A stretch of DNA of 64,000 bases. It comes from Arthrobacter crystallopoietes. GTDB taxonomy: Bacteria > Actinomycetota > Actinomycetes > Actinomycetales > Micrococcaceae. The position numbers and the translations under genes are program-made. Below the pieces are notes generated by a model that worked only from the letters and a program-made list of their open reading frames with translations, searched no databases and was not told where the DNA came from. Within the stretch, counting starts at the first letter, position 1; the number at the start of each line of letters is the position of its first letter. Location: positions 4,650,001 to 4,714,000 of the forward strand of contig NZ_CP018863.1 of NCBI RefSeq assembly GCF_002849715.1, written 5' to 3'. This document shows, piece after piece, positions 26,149 to 34,465 of this stretch.

Positions 26149-27930
26149 CTACTTGCGGCCGATAAACCAGTCCTGGAGCTTCTTCAGCCGCTTGTTGAGC
26201 TGTTCCTCATTGGCCTGGGCCACTGCGGGACCGCCGCAGATCCGGCGCAGTTCGGAATGCACCATGCCGTGCGGCATGCCCGAGCGTGCGGACCAGGCTG
26301 AAACGTTCTTGGCCAGCTGGCCGCGCAGTTCCGTCAGCTGCCGGTGGTCCACCACCTGCGGCTCCGGCTCCGGGGCAGCGCCGCTGCGCAGGCGTTTGCG
26401 GGACTGCTGCTCCTGCTGGCGCTGGCGCAGCAGCGTGCCCACCTGCTCCGCATCCAGCAGGCCGGGAATGCCGAGGAAGTCCAGTTCGTCCTCGGACCCG
26501 ATTTCGCCGCCGGTGCCGAATTCGCCGCCGTCGAAAAGCACCCGGTCGAACGAAGCCTGGGATTCCAGCGCTTCGTACTTGCCCTTGGTCAGCGAGTCCG
26601 AAGCCTTGTCCTCCCGGTTGGCGGCCTCCATCAGGCCTTCTTCGGGAACGAAGCCCTCGTCGTTGTCCTTGTCCGGGCGGTCCAGCGCGTGGTCGCGCTC
26701 CAGCTCCAACTGGTTGGCCAGGGCCATCAGGTTGGGTACGGAGGGCAGGAACACCGATGCGGTCTCGCCGCGCGTCCGGGCACGCACAAAGCGTCCCACG
26801 GCCTGGGCGAAAAACAGCGGCGTCGCGGTGGAGGTGGCGTACACACCCACGGAGAGGCGCGGCACGTCGACGCCTTCGGACACCATGCGCACGGCCACCA
26901 TCCAGCGGGTGTCCGAGGCTGAGAACTCTTCGATCTTCTCGGAGGCCCCCGCGTCGTCGGACAGAATCACGGTGGGCGATTCGCCGGTGATCCGGCTGAG
27001 CTGTCCGGCGTAGGCGCGGGCGTCCTCGTGGTCCGTGGCGATCACCAGTCCGCCGGCATCCGGGACGGCGCGGCGGACCTCGGTCAGACGCTTGTCGGCC
27101 GCCGCCAGCACCGAGGGAATCCACTGCCCCTGCGGGTTCAGCGCGGTCCGCCAGGCCTGCGCGGTGATGTCCTTGGTGACTGCCGCCTCACCGAGGGAGG
27201 CGGCATACTCTTCGCCCGCGCTGGTGCGCCAGCGCATCTGCCCCGAATACGCCATGAAGATCACCGGGCGGACCACGTGGTCGCGCAGCGCATTGCCGTA
27301 GCCGTAGGTGTAGTCGGACTTGGAGCGGCGGATGCCGTCCTTGTCCTCGGCGTATTCGACGAAGGGGATGGCCGCCGTATCCGAGCGGAAGGGTGTACCG
27401 GTCAGGGCCAGGCGGCGGGTGGCCGGTTCGAATGCCTCGCGGATGCCGTCGCCCCAGCTGAGCGCGTCGCCGCCGTGGTGGATTTCGTCCAGGATGACCA
27501 GCGTCTTGGCGACCTCAGTCTTGGCCCGGTGCAGCATCGGCTTCATGGCCACCTGCGCATAGGTCACGGCCACTCCGATGAAGTCGCGACCGTGGGCGCC
27601 GTCGGAATTCTTGAAGTTCGGATCGATGGATAATCCCACCCGCGCCGCGGCGTCGGCCCACTGGCGCTTCAGGTGGTCCGTCGGGGCGACGACGACGATG
27701 CGGTTGATCGTCCCGCGCTCGACCAGCTCTGTCGCGACCCGGAGCGCAAACGTGGTTTTACCGGCGCCGGGAGTAGCAACCGCCAGGAAGTCCTGCGGCG
27801 CCATCGAGAAGTACTTCTCCAGCGCTTCGGCCTGCCACTGGCGCAGCTTGGGCGCGGTACCCCAGGCAGCCCGTTCGGGGTAGGCGGGGGGTAGCGCCGG
27901 TCCGGAACCGAAGAGAGTGTCCTGGCTCAT
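26149..27930 (-). CDS. DEAD/DEAH-type superfamily II helicase
   Basis: A 593-residue helicase. Motif Q-like LRQWQAEALEKYF, Walker A ATPGAGKTT (about residue 54), motif II DEIHHGG, motif III LTGTPF, and motif VI AQAVGRFVRARTRGE are all present. The last 180 residues have no domain I recognise; they are rich in Gln/Arg and end in helical segments around HGMVHSELRRICGG. It resembles RAD25/UvsW-like DNA translocases. Its ATG overlaps the stop of the upstream transporter gene (ATGA), so translation is coupled to that gene. Role unknown; nucleic acid remodelling in the cytoplasm is likely. Confidence 0.92.
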   Translation of the reverse strand: MSQDTLFGSGPALPPAYPERAAWGTAPKLRQWQAEALEKYFSMAPQDFLAVATPGAGKTTFALRVATELVERGTINRIVVVAPTDHLKRQWADAAARVGLSIDPNFKNSDGAHGRDFIGVAVTYAQVAMKPMLHRAKTEVAKTLVILDEIHHGGDALSWGDGIREAFEPATRRLALTGTPFRSDTAAIPFVEYAEDKDGIRRSKSDYTYGYGNALRDHVVRPVIFMAYSGQMRWRTSAGEEYAASLGEAAVTKDITAQAWRTALNPQGQWIPSVLAAADKRLTEVRRAVPDAGGLVIATDHEDARAYAGQLSRITGESPTVILSDDAGASEKIEEFSASDTRWMVAVRMVSEGVDVPRLSVGVYATSTATPLFFAQAVGRFVRARTRGETASVFLPSVPNLMALANQLELERDHALDRPDKDNDEGFVPEEGLMEAANREDKASDSLTKGKYEALESQASFDRVLFDGGEFGTGGEIGSEDELDFLGIPGLLDAEQVGTLLRQRQQEQQSRKRLRSGAAPEPEPQVVDHRQLTELRGQLAKNVSAWSARSGMPHGMVHSELRRICGGPAVAQANEEQLNKRLKKLQDWFIGRK

Positions 27931-29357
27931 ACTTTGCGAAACTCCTTGCGGTTTGCAGCTAATGGATCCTGTTCAGCACTGCGCCAGCCAGTGTACATGG
28001 CGGCCGCGGCGAAGACGGCCAGTGCGAGCCAGATCACCACGTACACGCCGGTGTCCGCGGGGTTGTCCGGATTGCGCAGCAGCGCGAACAAACTCCCGGC
28101 TCCCGCGGTGCCGACCACGCCGCCGAGCTGGTCCGCCAGCTGCAGCGACGCCGAGTTCCGGCCCCGCTCGGCCGGGGCGGACATCTTCAGGATCATGACC
28201 GACGTCGTGGACAACGCCATGCCCATGGAGAAACCGGCGATTCCCCACACGAGAATCAGCAGCCAGAACGGTGCCTCCGGATTGGTCAGCAGCGACATCA
28301 GTCCCATGGCGGCGGCGAGCACGCCGGAACCGATGACCAGCAGCCAATGCCGGTCGGTGCGCACCCGCGCCTGCACGAACGAGCCGATGCTCCAGCCCAC
28401 CGCGCCCGAGGTCAGCGCCAGGCCTGCGGTCGCAGGCGAGATGCCATGGGAAGCCACAAGCATCAGCGGGATGAAAGCCTCGGCGCCGAAGAAAGCAAGG
28501 TTGATGAAGCCTCGGGTGGCGACGACACTGGGCAGCCCCCGCTTCAGGCGCAGCGTGCCGGCCGGCATCAGACCCGGAAGCGCCAGCAACGCCAGCACCG
28601 TACCCACGCCCGCCACGGCATAAAGCGCAGCGGCCGTTCCTGCCTCCGGAGTCTGGACTGCCTGGTACAGCGCCCACTGGGCCAGGAACACGCCGCCGGC
28701 CAGAACCAGTCCGCGGACAGCCTGCTGCTTGCCCAGGCGCCGGTCCATGGTCGGCTCTTCCGGCGCGCCAAGATGGCGCACCGAGGGCCAGATCACGAGC
28801 ACCGCCAGCAGCACGATTGGTGCCACTCCATAGAAGACCAGCCGCCAGGACAAGTACTGCGCCAGCAGTCCGGCCACGTAGGGGCCGATCAGGGACGGCA
28901 CCACCCAGGCCGCCGCGAGCCAGCCGAAAATGACCGGCTGCACCTGCTGGGGGTACGCCTGCCCGATGATCACGTAGACCGCCACGATCAGGAAGCCGCC
29001 GCCGAGCCCTGCAATGGCCCGGCCAGTAGTGAAGAGCCAGAACGTATCCGCCACGCCGGAGAGCACCAGGCCCGCCACCATCAGCGCCAGGCCAGCGCCC
29101 AGCGAGGGCGTCGGGCCCCTGACGTCGCACCAGATGCCGGCGATAACGGTGGCCAGCAGCGAGGCGGTCAGGAACATGGAGAACGCCAGCCCGTAGCTGG
29201 CCTGGCCGTGCAGCTCCTGCGCGACCACCGGCATCGCCGTGGCGACGGCCATCGCTTCGAACGCGGTCAGCGTGATAATGGCCAGCAGCCCGATGGTCAG
29301 CGACCGATAGGCAGCCGACATCGCTCCCTCTGCGGCGGCGGCTGGTGGTTCGGTCAT
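27927..29357 (-). CDS. Major facilitator transporter, DHA2-like multidrug type
   Basis: A 476-residue protein with 12-14 hydrophobic helices. It has the motifs WCDVRGPTPSLGAGL (loop 2-3), RAIAGLGGGFLIVAVYVIIGQAYP (drug:H+ antiporter pattern), and SWRLVFYGVAPI. It probably exports drugs or other amphiphiles using the proton gradient. ATG 29357 has no clear ribosome site; a second ATG at 29321 with GAGGGAG just before it is an alternative. The helicase gene follows with a 4-base overlap, which is an odd functional pairing. Confidence 0.9.
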   Translation of the reverse strand: MTEPPAAAAEGAMSAAYRSLTIGLLAIITLTAFEAMAVATAMPVVAQELHGQASYGLAFSMFLTASLLATVIAGIWCDVRGPTPSLGAGLALMVAGLVLSGVADTFWLFTTGRAIAGLGGGFLIVAVYVIIGQAYPQQVQPVIFGWLAAAWVVPSLIGPYVAGLLAQYLSWRLVFYGVAPIVLLAVLVIWPSVRHLGAPEEPTMDRRLGKQQAVRGLVLAGGVFLAQWALYQAVQTPEAGTAAALYAVAGVGTVLALLALPGLMPAGTLRLKRGLPSVVATRGFINLAFFGAEAFIPLMLVASHGISPATAGLALTSGAVGWSIGSFVQARVRTDRHWLLVIGSGVLAAAMGLMSLLTNPEAPFWLLILVWGIAGFSMGMALSTTSVMILKMSAPAERGRNSASLQLADQLGGVVGTAGAGSLFALLRNPDNPADTGVYVVIWLALAVFAAAAMYTGWRSAEQDPLAANRKEFRKV

Positions 29358-29391
29358 CTGTTAATCAGTACATACTTTCAGGCAGCGGGCA

Positions 29392-29422
29392 GCGGCCGTC
29401 GGATGTAACGTCCGACGGCCGC
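29392..29422 (-). terminator. Strong hairpin after the DUF3039 gene
   Basis: A perfect 12-bp stem, GCGGCCGTCGGA (29392-29403) and TCCGACGGCCGC (29411-29422), with a 7-base loop. It lies 20 bases beyond the DUF3039 stop and before the transporter start. No U-tract. Confidence 0.65.
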
Positions 29423-29441
29423 AGGTGGATGGAAGACAGGC

Positions 29442-29750
29442 TTACTTCTTGCCGGAATCGTCGTTTCCGGGACGCAGGCCTTCGTAGATTTCCTTGCACT
29501 CGGGGCAGACCGGGAACTTCTTGGGATCGCGGCCCGGCGTCCAGACCTTGCCGCACAGGGCAATCACCGGCTCGCCGGAGAGCGCGGACTCCATGATCTT
29601 CTCTTTGCGCACATAGTGGGCAAAGCGCTCCCGGTCTCCAGGCTCAAGTTCCTCGCGCTGCTCTTCGCGCTCAATGGTCGCGGTGGAACCGCCCGGCCCC
29701 GAAGGATCGCGGTACGGGTCGTTTTCGAAGGGATCAGGAGGCAAAGTCAT
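29442..29750 (-). CDS. DUF3039 family protein with a possible zinc site
   Basis: A 102-residue protein that I recognise as DUF3039, a small family limited to actinobacteria as far as I know. The C-terminal half has Cys residues in ALCGKVW and FPVCPECKEIY that could bind zinc. The N-terminal 35 residues are acidic and Gly/Pro-rich. GGACAC precedes ATG 29750. Function unknown. In related genomes I recall it near the helicase and clpS block, so its neighbourhood here, interrupted only by the transporter gene, fits. Confidence 0.85.
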   Translation of the reverse strand: MTLPPDPFENDPYRDPSGPGGSTATIEREEQREELEPGDRERFAHYVRKEKIMESALSGEPVIALCGKVWTPGRDPKKFPVCPECKEIYEGLRPGNDDSGKK

Positions 29751-29791
29751 GTGTCCATCTTACCCGCCGCTGCCCCGCACCCGAGGTACGG

Positions 29792-29822
29792 ACGACGGCG
29801 GAACCCAGGGCCCCGCCGTCGT
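29792..29822 (-). terminator. Hairpin after the second ABC membrane gene
   Basis: A perfect 10-bp stem, ACGACGGCGG (29792-29801) and CCGCCGTCGT (29813-29822). It lies 27 bases past the ABC membrane gene stop. The arm and its TTATTTGG flank closely match the hairpin at 16178-16218, which also ends an ABC operon. Confidence 0.6.
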
Positions 29823-29849
29823 TATTTGGACTTTTCCGTGCAGCGGAGG

Positions 29850-31421
29850 CTACTTGTTGACGGCCACGGCCTGCAGCAGTTCGGGGGCCCGGCGGTCGTA
29901 CCACTTCCCGCCGGCCCGCAGCCCGACAAAGAGCAGCACGGCGCCCAGCACCAGGCCGACAGCCAGCGCGGCCCAGCTCCAGATCGCGTCGCCGGTGAGC
30001 ATGGCGGCCAGCAGCAGACCCGCCTCCGGGAGCACCAGCAGCAGTTGGACCGCCATGCCGCCCATCTGCACAATCATCATCCGGGTGGTTGAGCCAGGCG
30101 GAGTCTTGAAGGGGCTCTCGCCCGGTAGCGGGACGTTGTAGGTGTAGCGGGCCGACACCACGCTGGAGAGCCCGAAGCCGGTCAGCAGGGTGCCCAGCGA
30201 CAGGCCCAGCACGCCGGGCAGCAGCTCCCAGCCGGCCAGCCAGAAGAAGGGTACGACGGCGAAAACCAGCGTCACCGGCAGCGCAAAGACCGCGCAGGCC
30301 AGCACGCGCCCGGCCCGGTCCGCGAGGCCGCTGACGCCGGTGGTCAGGTGCAGGGCGAAGGCGGTGTTGTCGTAGGAGATGTCGGCCGAGATGCCGAAGG
30401 CGAGCAGGAACGCCATGATCGGGCCGAGCCACATCATGAAGCCGAAATCGCCGCCCTGCGAGAAGGCGAAGAACATCACCACCGGGATCAGCGGAACGGA
30501 AATCAGCGAAGCGCCGTACCGCGGATCCTTGAACCAATAGGTGAGGGCCCGGGCGGCGACGGCACCGGTGGGCGTGGCCGGAAAGCGGGAGAAGAAGCCC
30601 AGGCGGCCAGCGGCCCGGCGGGTGACGGAGTTGTACGGGGGCGTCACCAGCGCACGGGCCAGGCTGATTTTCCACAGCCAGGCGATCAGCGCCAGGAACG
30701 CGGCACCGATGGCGAAACGGGCCGCCGCCACGCCCCAGTTCCCCAGCGCCAGGTCGCCGGGCACTGCCCAGATGCTGCCCAGCGGTGTCCACGCGAGGGT
30801 GTCGGCCAGCGACGGGAGGAAATCGCGCGAGCTCTGCAGCCCCTCGGTGACGCCGATGATGATCGGGCCCAGGAGCATCAGCGGAATGATGCCGATAATG
30901 CCGCTGAGGTCTTTGAACCGGCGGGAACTTGCCAGCGTGGTCGACGCGGACGTTGTCAGCCGGGAAAGCACAATGCAGGTCAAAACAGCGACGGCGGCGC
31001 AGGGAATGGCGGCAACCATCGCCACGGGCTGGCGCCACCACATGGCCGCCTGGCCCAAGGCCGCCAGCAGGGTGACCAGGCACGGAATACCGATGACGCC
31101 GCCGATGGCCAGTCCCAACAGCAGCTGCCGCATGGGCACGGCGAACGTGACAAAACGGGCCGGATCCAGCGTCATGTCGACGCCGGTGGCCACCATGGGG
31201 ATCAGCGCCCAGCCCAGGAACGCTGCCGCACCGCCGAGGATGACGGCCATCCGTCCAATCCCGGGTTCGTGCGTGGCCAGCAGGACCAGTCCGGCGATGA
31301 GCAGCACCAGGACACCCAGCGCATAGAGGCCACCGAGGATGACACCGACCAGTTGCCAGGGGCTGCGCTTGAAGCCGTTGCGCAGCAGGGTCAGCTTGAG
31401 CCTTACGAGGTGCGCAACCAC
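29850..31421 (-). CDS. ABC transporter membrane protein (large ABC-2 type permease)
   Basis: A 523-residue protein with about 12 hydrophobic segments and no soluble domain. I chose GTG 31421 because GGAGGGG lies five bases before it; this start overlaps the end of the ATPase gene by 19 bases, so the two are coupled. The frame is open further upstream but only as Arg/Gly-rich sequence antisense in character. Together with the ATPase it forms an exporter of unknown substrate. The pattern (no binding protein, large permease) resembles actinobacterial transporters linked to envelope or antibiotic export. Confidence 0.88.
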   Translation of the reverse strand: MVAHLVRLKLTLLRNGFKRSPWQLVGVILGGLYALGVLVLLIAGLVLLATHEPGIGRMAVILGGAAAFLGWALIPMVATGVDMTLDPARFVTFAVPMRQLLLGLAIGGVIGIPCLVTLLAALGQAAMWWRQPVAMVAAIPCAAVAVLTCIVLSRLTTSASTTLASSRRFKDLSGIIGIIPLMLLGPIIIGVTEGLQSSRDFLPSLADTLAWTPLGSIWAVPGDLALGNWGVAAARFAIGAAFLALIAWLWKISLARALVTPPYNSVTRRAAGRLGFFSRFPATPTGAVAARALTYWFKDPRYGASLISVPLIPVVMFFAFSQGGDFGFMMWLGPIMAFLLAFGISADISYDNTAFALHLTTGVSGLADRAGRVLACAVFALPVTLVFAVVPFFWLAGWELLPGVLGLSLGTLLTGFGLSSVVSARYTYNVPLPGESPFKTPPGSTTRMMIVQMGGMAVQLLLVLPEAGLLLAAMLTGDAIWSWAALAVGLVLGAVLLFVGLRAGGKWYDRRAPELLQAVAVNK

Positions 31422-32266
31422 TCGAGCCCCTCCGCCTGGTTCCGGCCGCCGACCAACTGCACAAACCGGTCCTCGAGGCTGGCGCCGGCCCGGACCTCGT
31501 CCACCGTGCCGGCCGCCAGGACGTTGCCGTTGGCGATGACGGCAACGTGGTCGCACATGCGCTGCACCAGGTCCATCACATGGCTTGAGACAATCACCGT
31601 GCCGCCGGAGTCCACGTAATCGTGCAGAATGTCCCGGATGTTGGCCGCCGAGACCGGGTCCACGGCCTCGAACGGCTCATCCAGCACCAGCAGCTTGGGC
31701 GCATGGATCAGTGCGGAAGCCAGCGCGATTTTCTTGGTCATGCCCGCCGAATAATCTACTACCAGCGTGCCTGCGTCATTGGTCAGGTCCATCGCCCGCA
31801 GCAGGTCCGCCACCCGGCCGGCCACGGTCTCGCGGTCCATCCCGCGCAGCAGGCCCGCGTAGGTGACCAGCTGCTCACCGGTCAGCCGGTCAAAAAGCCG
31901 CACGCCGTCGGGCAGCACTCCCATCAGCCGCTTGGCTTCCAGCGGCTGGGCCCACACGTCGACACCGTGCACCCAGACCTGGCCGTAGTCCGGACGCAGG
32001 AGCCCCGTTGCCATGGACAACGAGGTGGTCTTGCCCGCGCCGTTGGGCCCCACCAGGCCATAGAACGATCCCGCCGGTACATCCAGGTTCACGCCGTTGA
32101 CGGCGATCTTCTCGCCGAAGCGCTTCGCCAGACCGCGGACGGCAAGCGCCGGTGCGAGCGGGGGAACTGCGGCTGTCCCGGCCGGCTGGATCTGCTCGGC
32201 GTAATCAGATGGTGCAGGAGAAGCCGCGCCGGAATCGGCAGGCGGCCAGGCGTCAGGGGATGTCAT
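31403..32266 (-). CDS. ABC transporter ATP-binding protein
   Basis: A 287-residue ATPase. Walker A is LVGPNGAGKTTSLSM, Walker B LLVLDEPFEAVDP, the signature is YSAGMTKKIALA, and the switch His is in VSSHVMD. The sequence DYSAGMTKK is the form seen in export ATPases of the ABC-2 group. About 50 Pro/Ala-rich residues precede the domain. The membrane gene overlaps it by 19 bases. The ene-reductase gene lies 48 bases upstream on the same strand and may share a transcript. Confidence 0.93.
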   Translation of the reverse strand: MTSPDAWPPADSGAASPAPSDYAEQIQPAGTAAVPPLAPALAVRGLAKRFGEKIAVNGVNLDVPAGSFYGLVGPNGAGKTTSLSMATGLLRPDYGQVWVHGVDVWAQPLEAKRLMGVLPDGVRLFDRLTGEQLVTYAGLLRGMDRETVAGRVADLLRAMDLTNDAGTLVVDYSAGMTKKIALASALIHAPKLLVLDEPFEAVDPVSAANIRDILHDYVDSGGTVIVSSHVMDLVQRMCDHVAVIANGNVLAAGTVDEVRAGASLEDRFVQLVGGRNQAEGLEWLRTS

Positions 32267-32314
32267 GACCCCACGGTAACAACGCCGGTTCCCTGTTCAC
32301 ATCATCCGCAAGGA

Positions 32315-33427
32315 CTAAAATTTCTCCTTCACGGCAGCACGCTCGTACTGCGGCGCCCAGGGCAGATCATGACCGAGTTCGACGGCGGCGCGCTGCCACC
32401 AATGCGGGTCGCGCAAAGCGGCGCGCGCGATCAGGACGGCATCGGCATCGCCGTCGGAAATAATGCGGTCGGCATGGCTTGCCGAGGAAATCAGCCCCAC
32501 CGCGCCGACGGGCAGCCCTGTCCGCTGCCGGAGTTCTGCGGCGAAGGGCACCTGGTAGCCGGGAGCCAGCGGAATGCGGACACCTGGTACCGCGCCACCG
32601 CTGGAAACATCGACGAAATCCACACCGTGCTCACGCGCGGCCGCCACGATCCGCGAAACCGCCTCCGGGTCCAGCCCGCCCGGGGCCCAGTCCGAGGCCG
32701 AAACACGCAGCAGCAGCGGCATGGCATCAGGGATCACACCGCGGACTGCGTCGATGACCGCAAGCAGCAGCTTTGACCGCTTCGACTCGGATCCGCCCCA
32801 GGCATCGTCCCGGTTATTGACCAGGGGGCTGAGGAACTGGTGCAGCAGATACCCGTGGGCACCGTGGATTTCGATGGTGTCGAAACCGGCCCAGACGGCA
32901 CGCGCGGCGGCATCCCTGAAGTCCGTAATGACCTGCTGGACTCCGTTTTCGTCCAGGGCCTCCGGTGCGTCCAGTCCGCCGAACGGTTCGCTGGTCGGGG
33001 CGAGAGTCTGCCAGCCGCCTTCCGAGCGCGGGACACTTCCACGCTCGACGGCGAAAGGCCAGTAGGTGGAGGCCTTGCGGCCGGCATGGGCAAGCTGAAC
33101 GCCGATCTTCGCACCCGCTGCCCCATGCCGGTGGACAAAATCCGTGATCCGGCTCCAGGCATCTGCCTGCGCGTCGGTCCAGATGCCGGTGTCACGGCCG
33201 CTGATGCGTCCCGCGGCGCTTACCGCCGTGGCTTCGGTGAGGATCAGGGCTGCTCCCCCGACCGCGAACTGGCCCAGATGCATCAGATGCCAGTCGTTGG
33301 GCACGCCCGGTGCATCCGCGCCGTCCACGGAGTACTGGCACATCGGTGCCACCCATCCGCGGTGCGCCAGCTCCAGGCCCCGCAGGCTGATGGGGCTGAA
33401 CAGTCGGGTTGTTGCGTCGGCAGCCAC
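32315..33427 (-). CDS. NADH:flavin oxidoreductase, old yellow enzyme family (YqjM/NamA type)
   Basis: A 370-residue FMN enzyme with a TIM barrel. YqjM-type features are VAPMCQYS near the N-terminus, the FMN/substrate site QLAHAGRKAS, the His pair of EIHGAHGYLLHQFLSP, and the phosphate-binding VGLISSA and DAVLIARAALRDP. It reduces activated C=C bonds such as in enones, with NADPH. The physiological substrate is unknown; relatives respond to electrophile and oxidative stress. GTG 33427 is the start. It follows the thioredoxin-like gene by 11 bases, so the two are probably co-transcribed. Confidence 0.94.
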   Translation of the reverse strand: MAADATTRLFSPISLRGLELAHRGWVAPMCQYSVDGADAPGVPNDWHLMHLGQFAVGGAALILTEATAVSAAGRISGRDTGIWTDAQADAWSRITDFVHRHGAAGAKIGVQLAHAGRKASTYWPFAVERGSVPRSEGGWQTLAPTSEPFGGLDAPEALDENGVQQVITDFRDAAARAVWAGFDTIEIHGAHGYLLHQFLSPLVNNRDDAWGGSESKRSKLLLAVIDAVRGVIPDAMPLLLRVSASDWAPGGLDPEAVSRIVAAAREHGVDFVDVSSGGAVPGVRIPLAPGYQVPFAAELRQRTGLPVGAVGLISSASHADRIISDGDADAVLIARAALRDPHWWQRAAVELGHDLPWAPQYERAAVKEKF

Positions 33428-33438
33428 CGGGCCCGCCT

Positions 33439-34407
33439 TTAAAAGAGCGCCCGGGCCAAGGCCTGGCGGGCTTTGGAAACCCGCGGGTCCGTAGCTCCGA
33501 CAACCTCGAACAAGTCCACTAGGCGTGCGCGTGCCGCTTCGCGGTCATCGCCGGTGTTCCGGGCGACAAACTTCACCAGCCGGGCAAATCCATCTTCGAT
33601 ATGGCCGCCGGATATGTCCAGGTCCGCCACGGCCAGCTGTGCCGCAAGATCATCCGGGTTTTCCGCCGCGGCGGTGCGGATGGCCGCGCCATCGGCGCCC
33701 TCCAGGCGCTGCATCAGTTCAACCTGTGCCAACCCGGTCTTGGCTTCATTATCGGCGGGCTGCTCGGCCAGCGCCTTGCGGTAGGCGGCGGCAGCGGCGG
33801 CAAAGTCGCCGGCTTCGATCGCGTCGAACGCCTCCTGATGCAGAGGCGGCAGCGGCGGCTCGGCCGGGGCTTCCTCCTGTCCGTCGGCAGAACCGGCGCG
33901 TCCGGTCACTCCGTTGGCTTCAGCCACCTTGAGCAGTTCCTCTACGAACGAGCGCAGTTCCTCTTCGCTGGCGAGGCCCTGGAACAACGGAATGGGCTGG
34001 CCCTTCAGCAAGGCCACGGCCGCTGGCACGCTCTGCAGCTGAAACGCCTGCCCGATGCCCGGGCTGGCCTCCACGTCAACCCGCGCGAGGATGAACCGGC
34101 CGGCGTATTCGTCCGCCACCTTCTTGAACACGGCGGACAGCTGCTGGGCGAGATCGCTGTATCCGGCCGTGAGTTCCACGATCACCGGAACCTGCGCGGA
34201 AAGCTGGACCAGGGAAGAGAAACTCTCCTGATCGACGTCCACAATGTAGGGCACGCGTGCGCCGTTGCCGTCCTGACCGGCGGGCGCCGCCGTACCGGGC
34301 GCGCTGCCCGCCGGCTGCTGCGGCCGCTTGAGCGCGGACAGATCCACGGCTCCGCGGAGATTAAGGGATGACGGCGCAGGGCCCTGCCCTGAAGCTGGAA
34401 TGCTCAT
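33439..34407 (-). CDS. Thioredoxin-like co-chaperone (YbbN/CnoX-like) lacking CxxC
   Basis: A 322-residue protein. A thioredoxin fold (about residues 55-165) has the strand PVIVELTAGYSDLAQQLSAVF where a true thioredoxin has WCGPC; both Cys are missing. The cis-Pro strand VPAAVALLKG is kept. The C-terminal half has tetratricopeptide-like helices (AFDAIEAGDFAAAAAAYRKALAEQPADNEAK). It resembles E. coli YbbN, a holdase that hands proteins to GroEL/DnaK. Mtb Rv1324 in the matching neighbourhood is similar as I recall. Redox activity is not expected. Confidence 0.9.
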   Translation of the reverse strand: MSIPASGQGPAPSSLNLRGAVDLSALKRPQQPAGSAPGTAAPAGQDGNGARVPYIVDVDQESFSSLVQLSAQVPVIVELTAGYSDLAQQLSAVFKKVADEYAGRFILARVDVEASPGIGQAFQLQSVPAAVALLKGQPIPLFQGLASEEELRSFVEELLKVAEANGVTGRAGSADGQEEAPAEPPLPPLHQEAFDAIEAGDFAAAAAAYRKALAEQPADNEAKTGLAQVELMQRLEGADGAAIRTAAAENPDDLAAQLAVADLDISGGHIEDGFARLVKFVARNTGDDREAARARLVDLFEVVGATDPRVSKARQALARALF

Positions 34408-34465
34408 GACATCACACTAATACGGATCCTCGGGGCCTTCCGAATTCGGCGGGCGGTGCTTGGTC

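Noticed and set aside
29734..31545. A 603-codon minus-strand frame overlapping the second ABC membrane gene in another frame
   Set aside because: Its product is Arg/Pro/Gly-rich without hydrophobic helices; the other frame gives a proper polytopic membrane protein with a good ribosome site.
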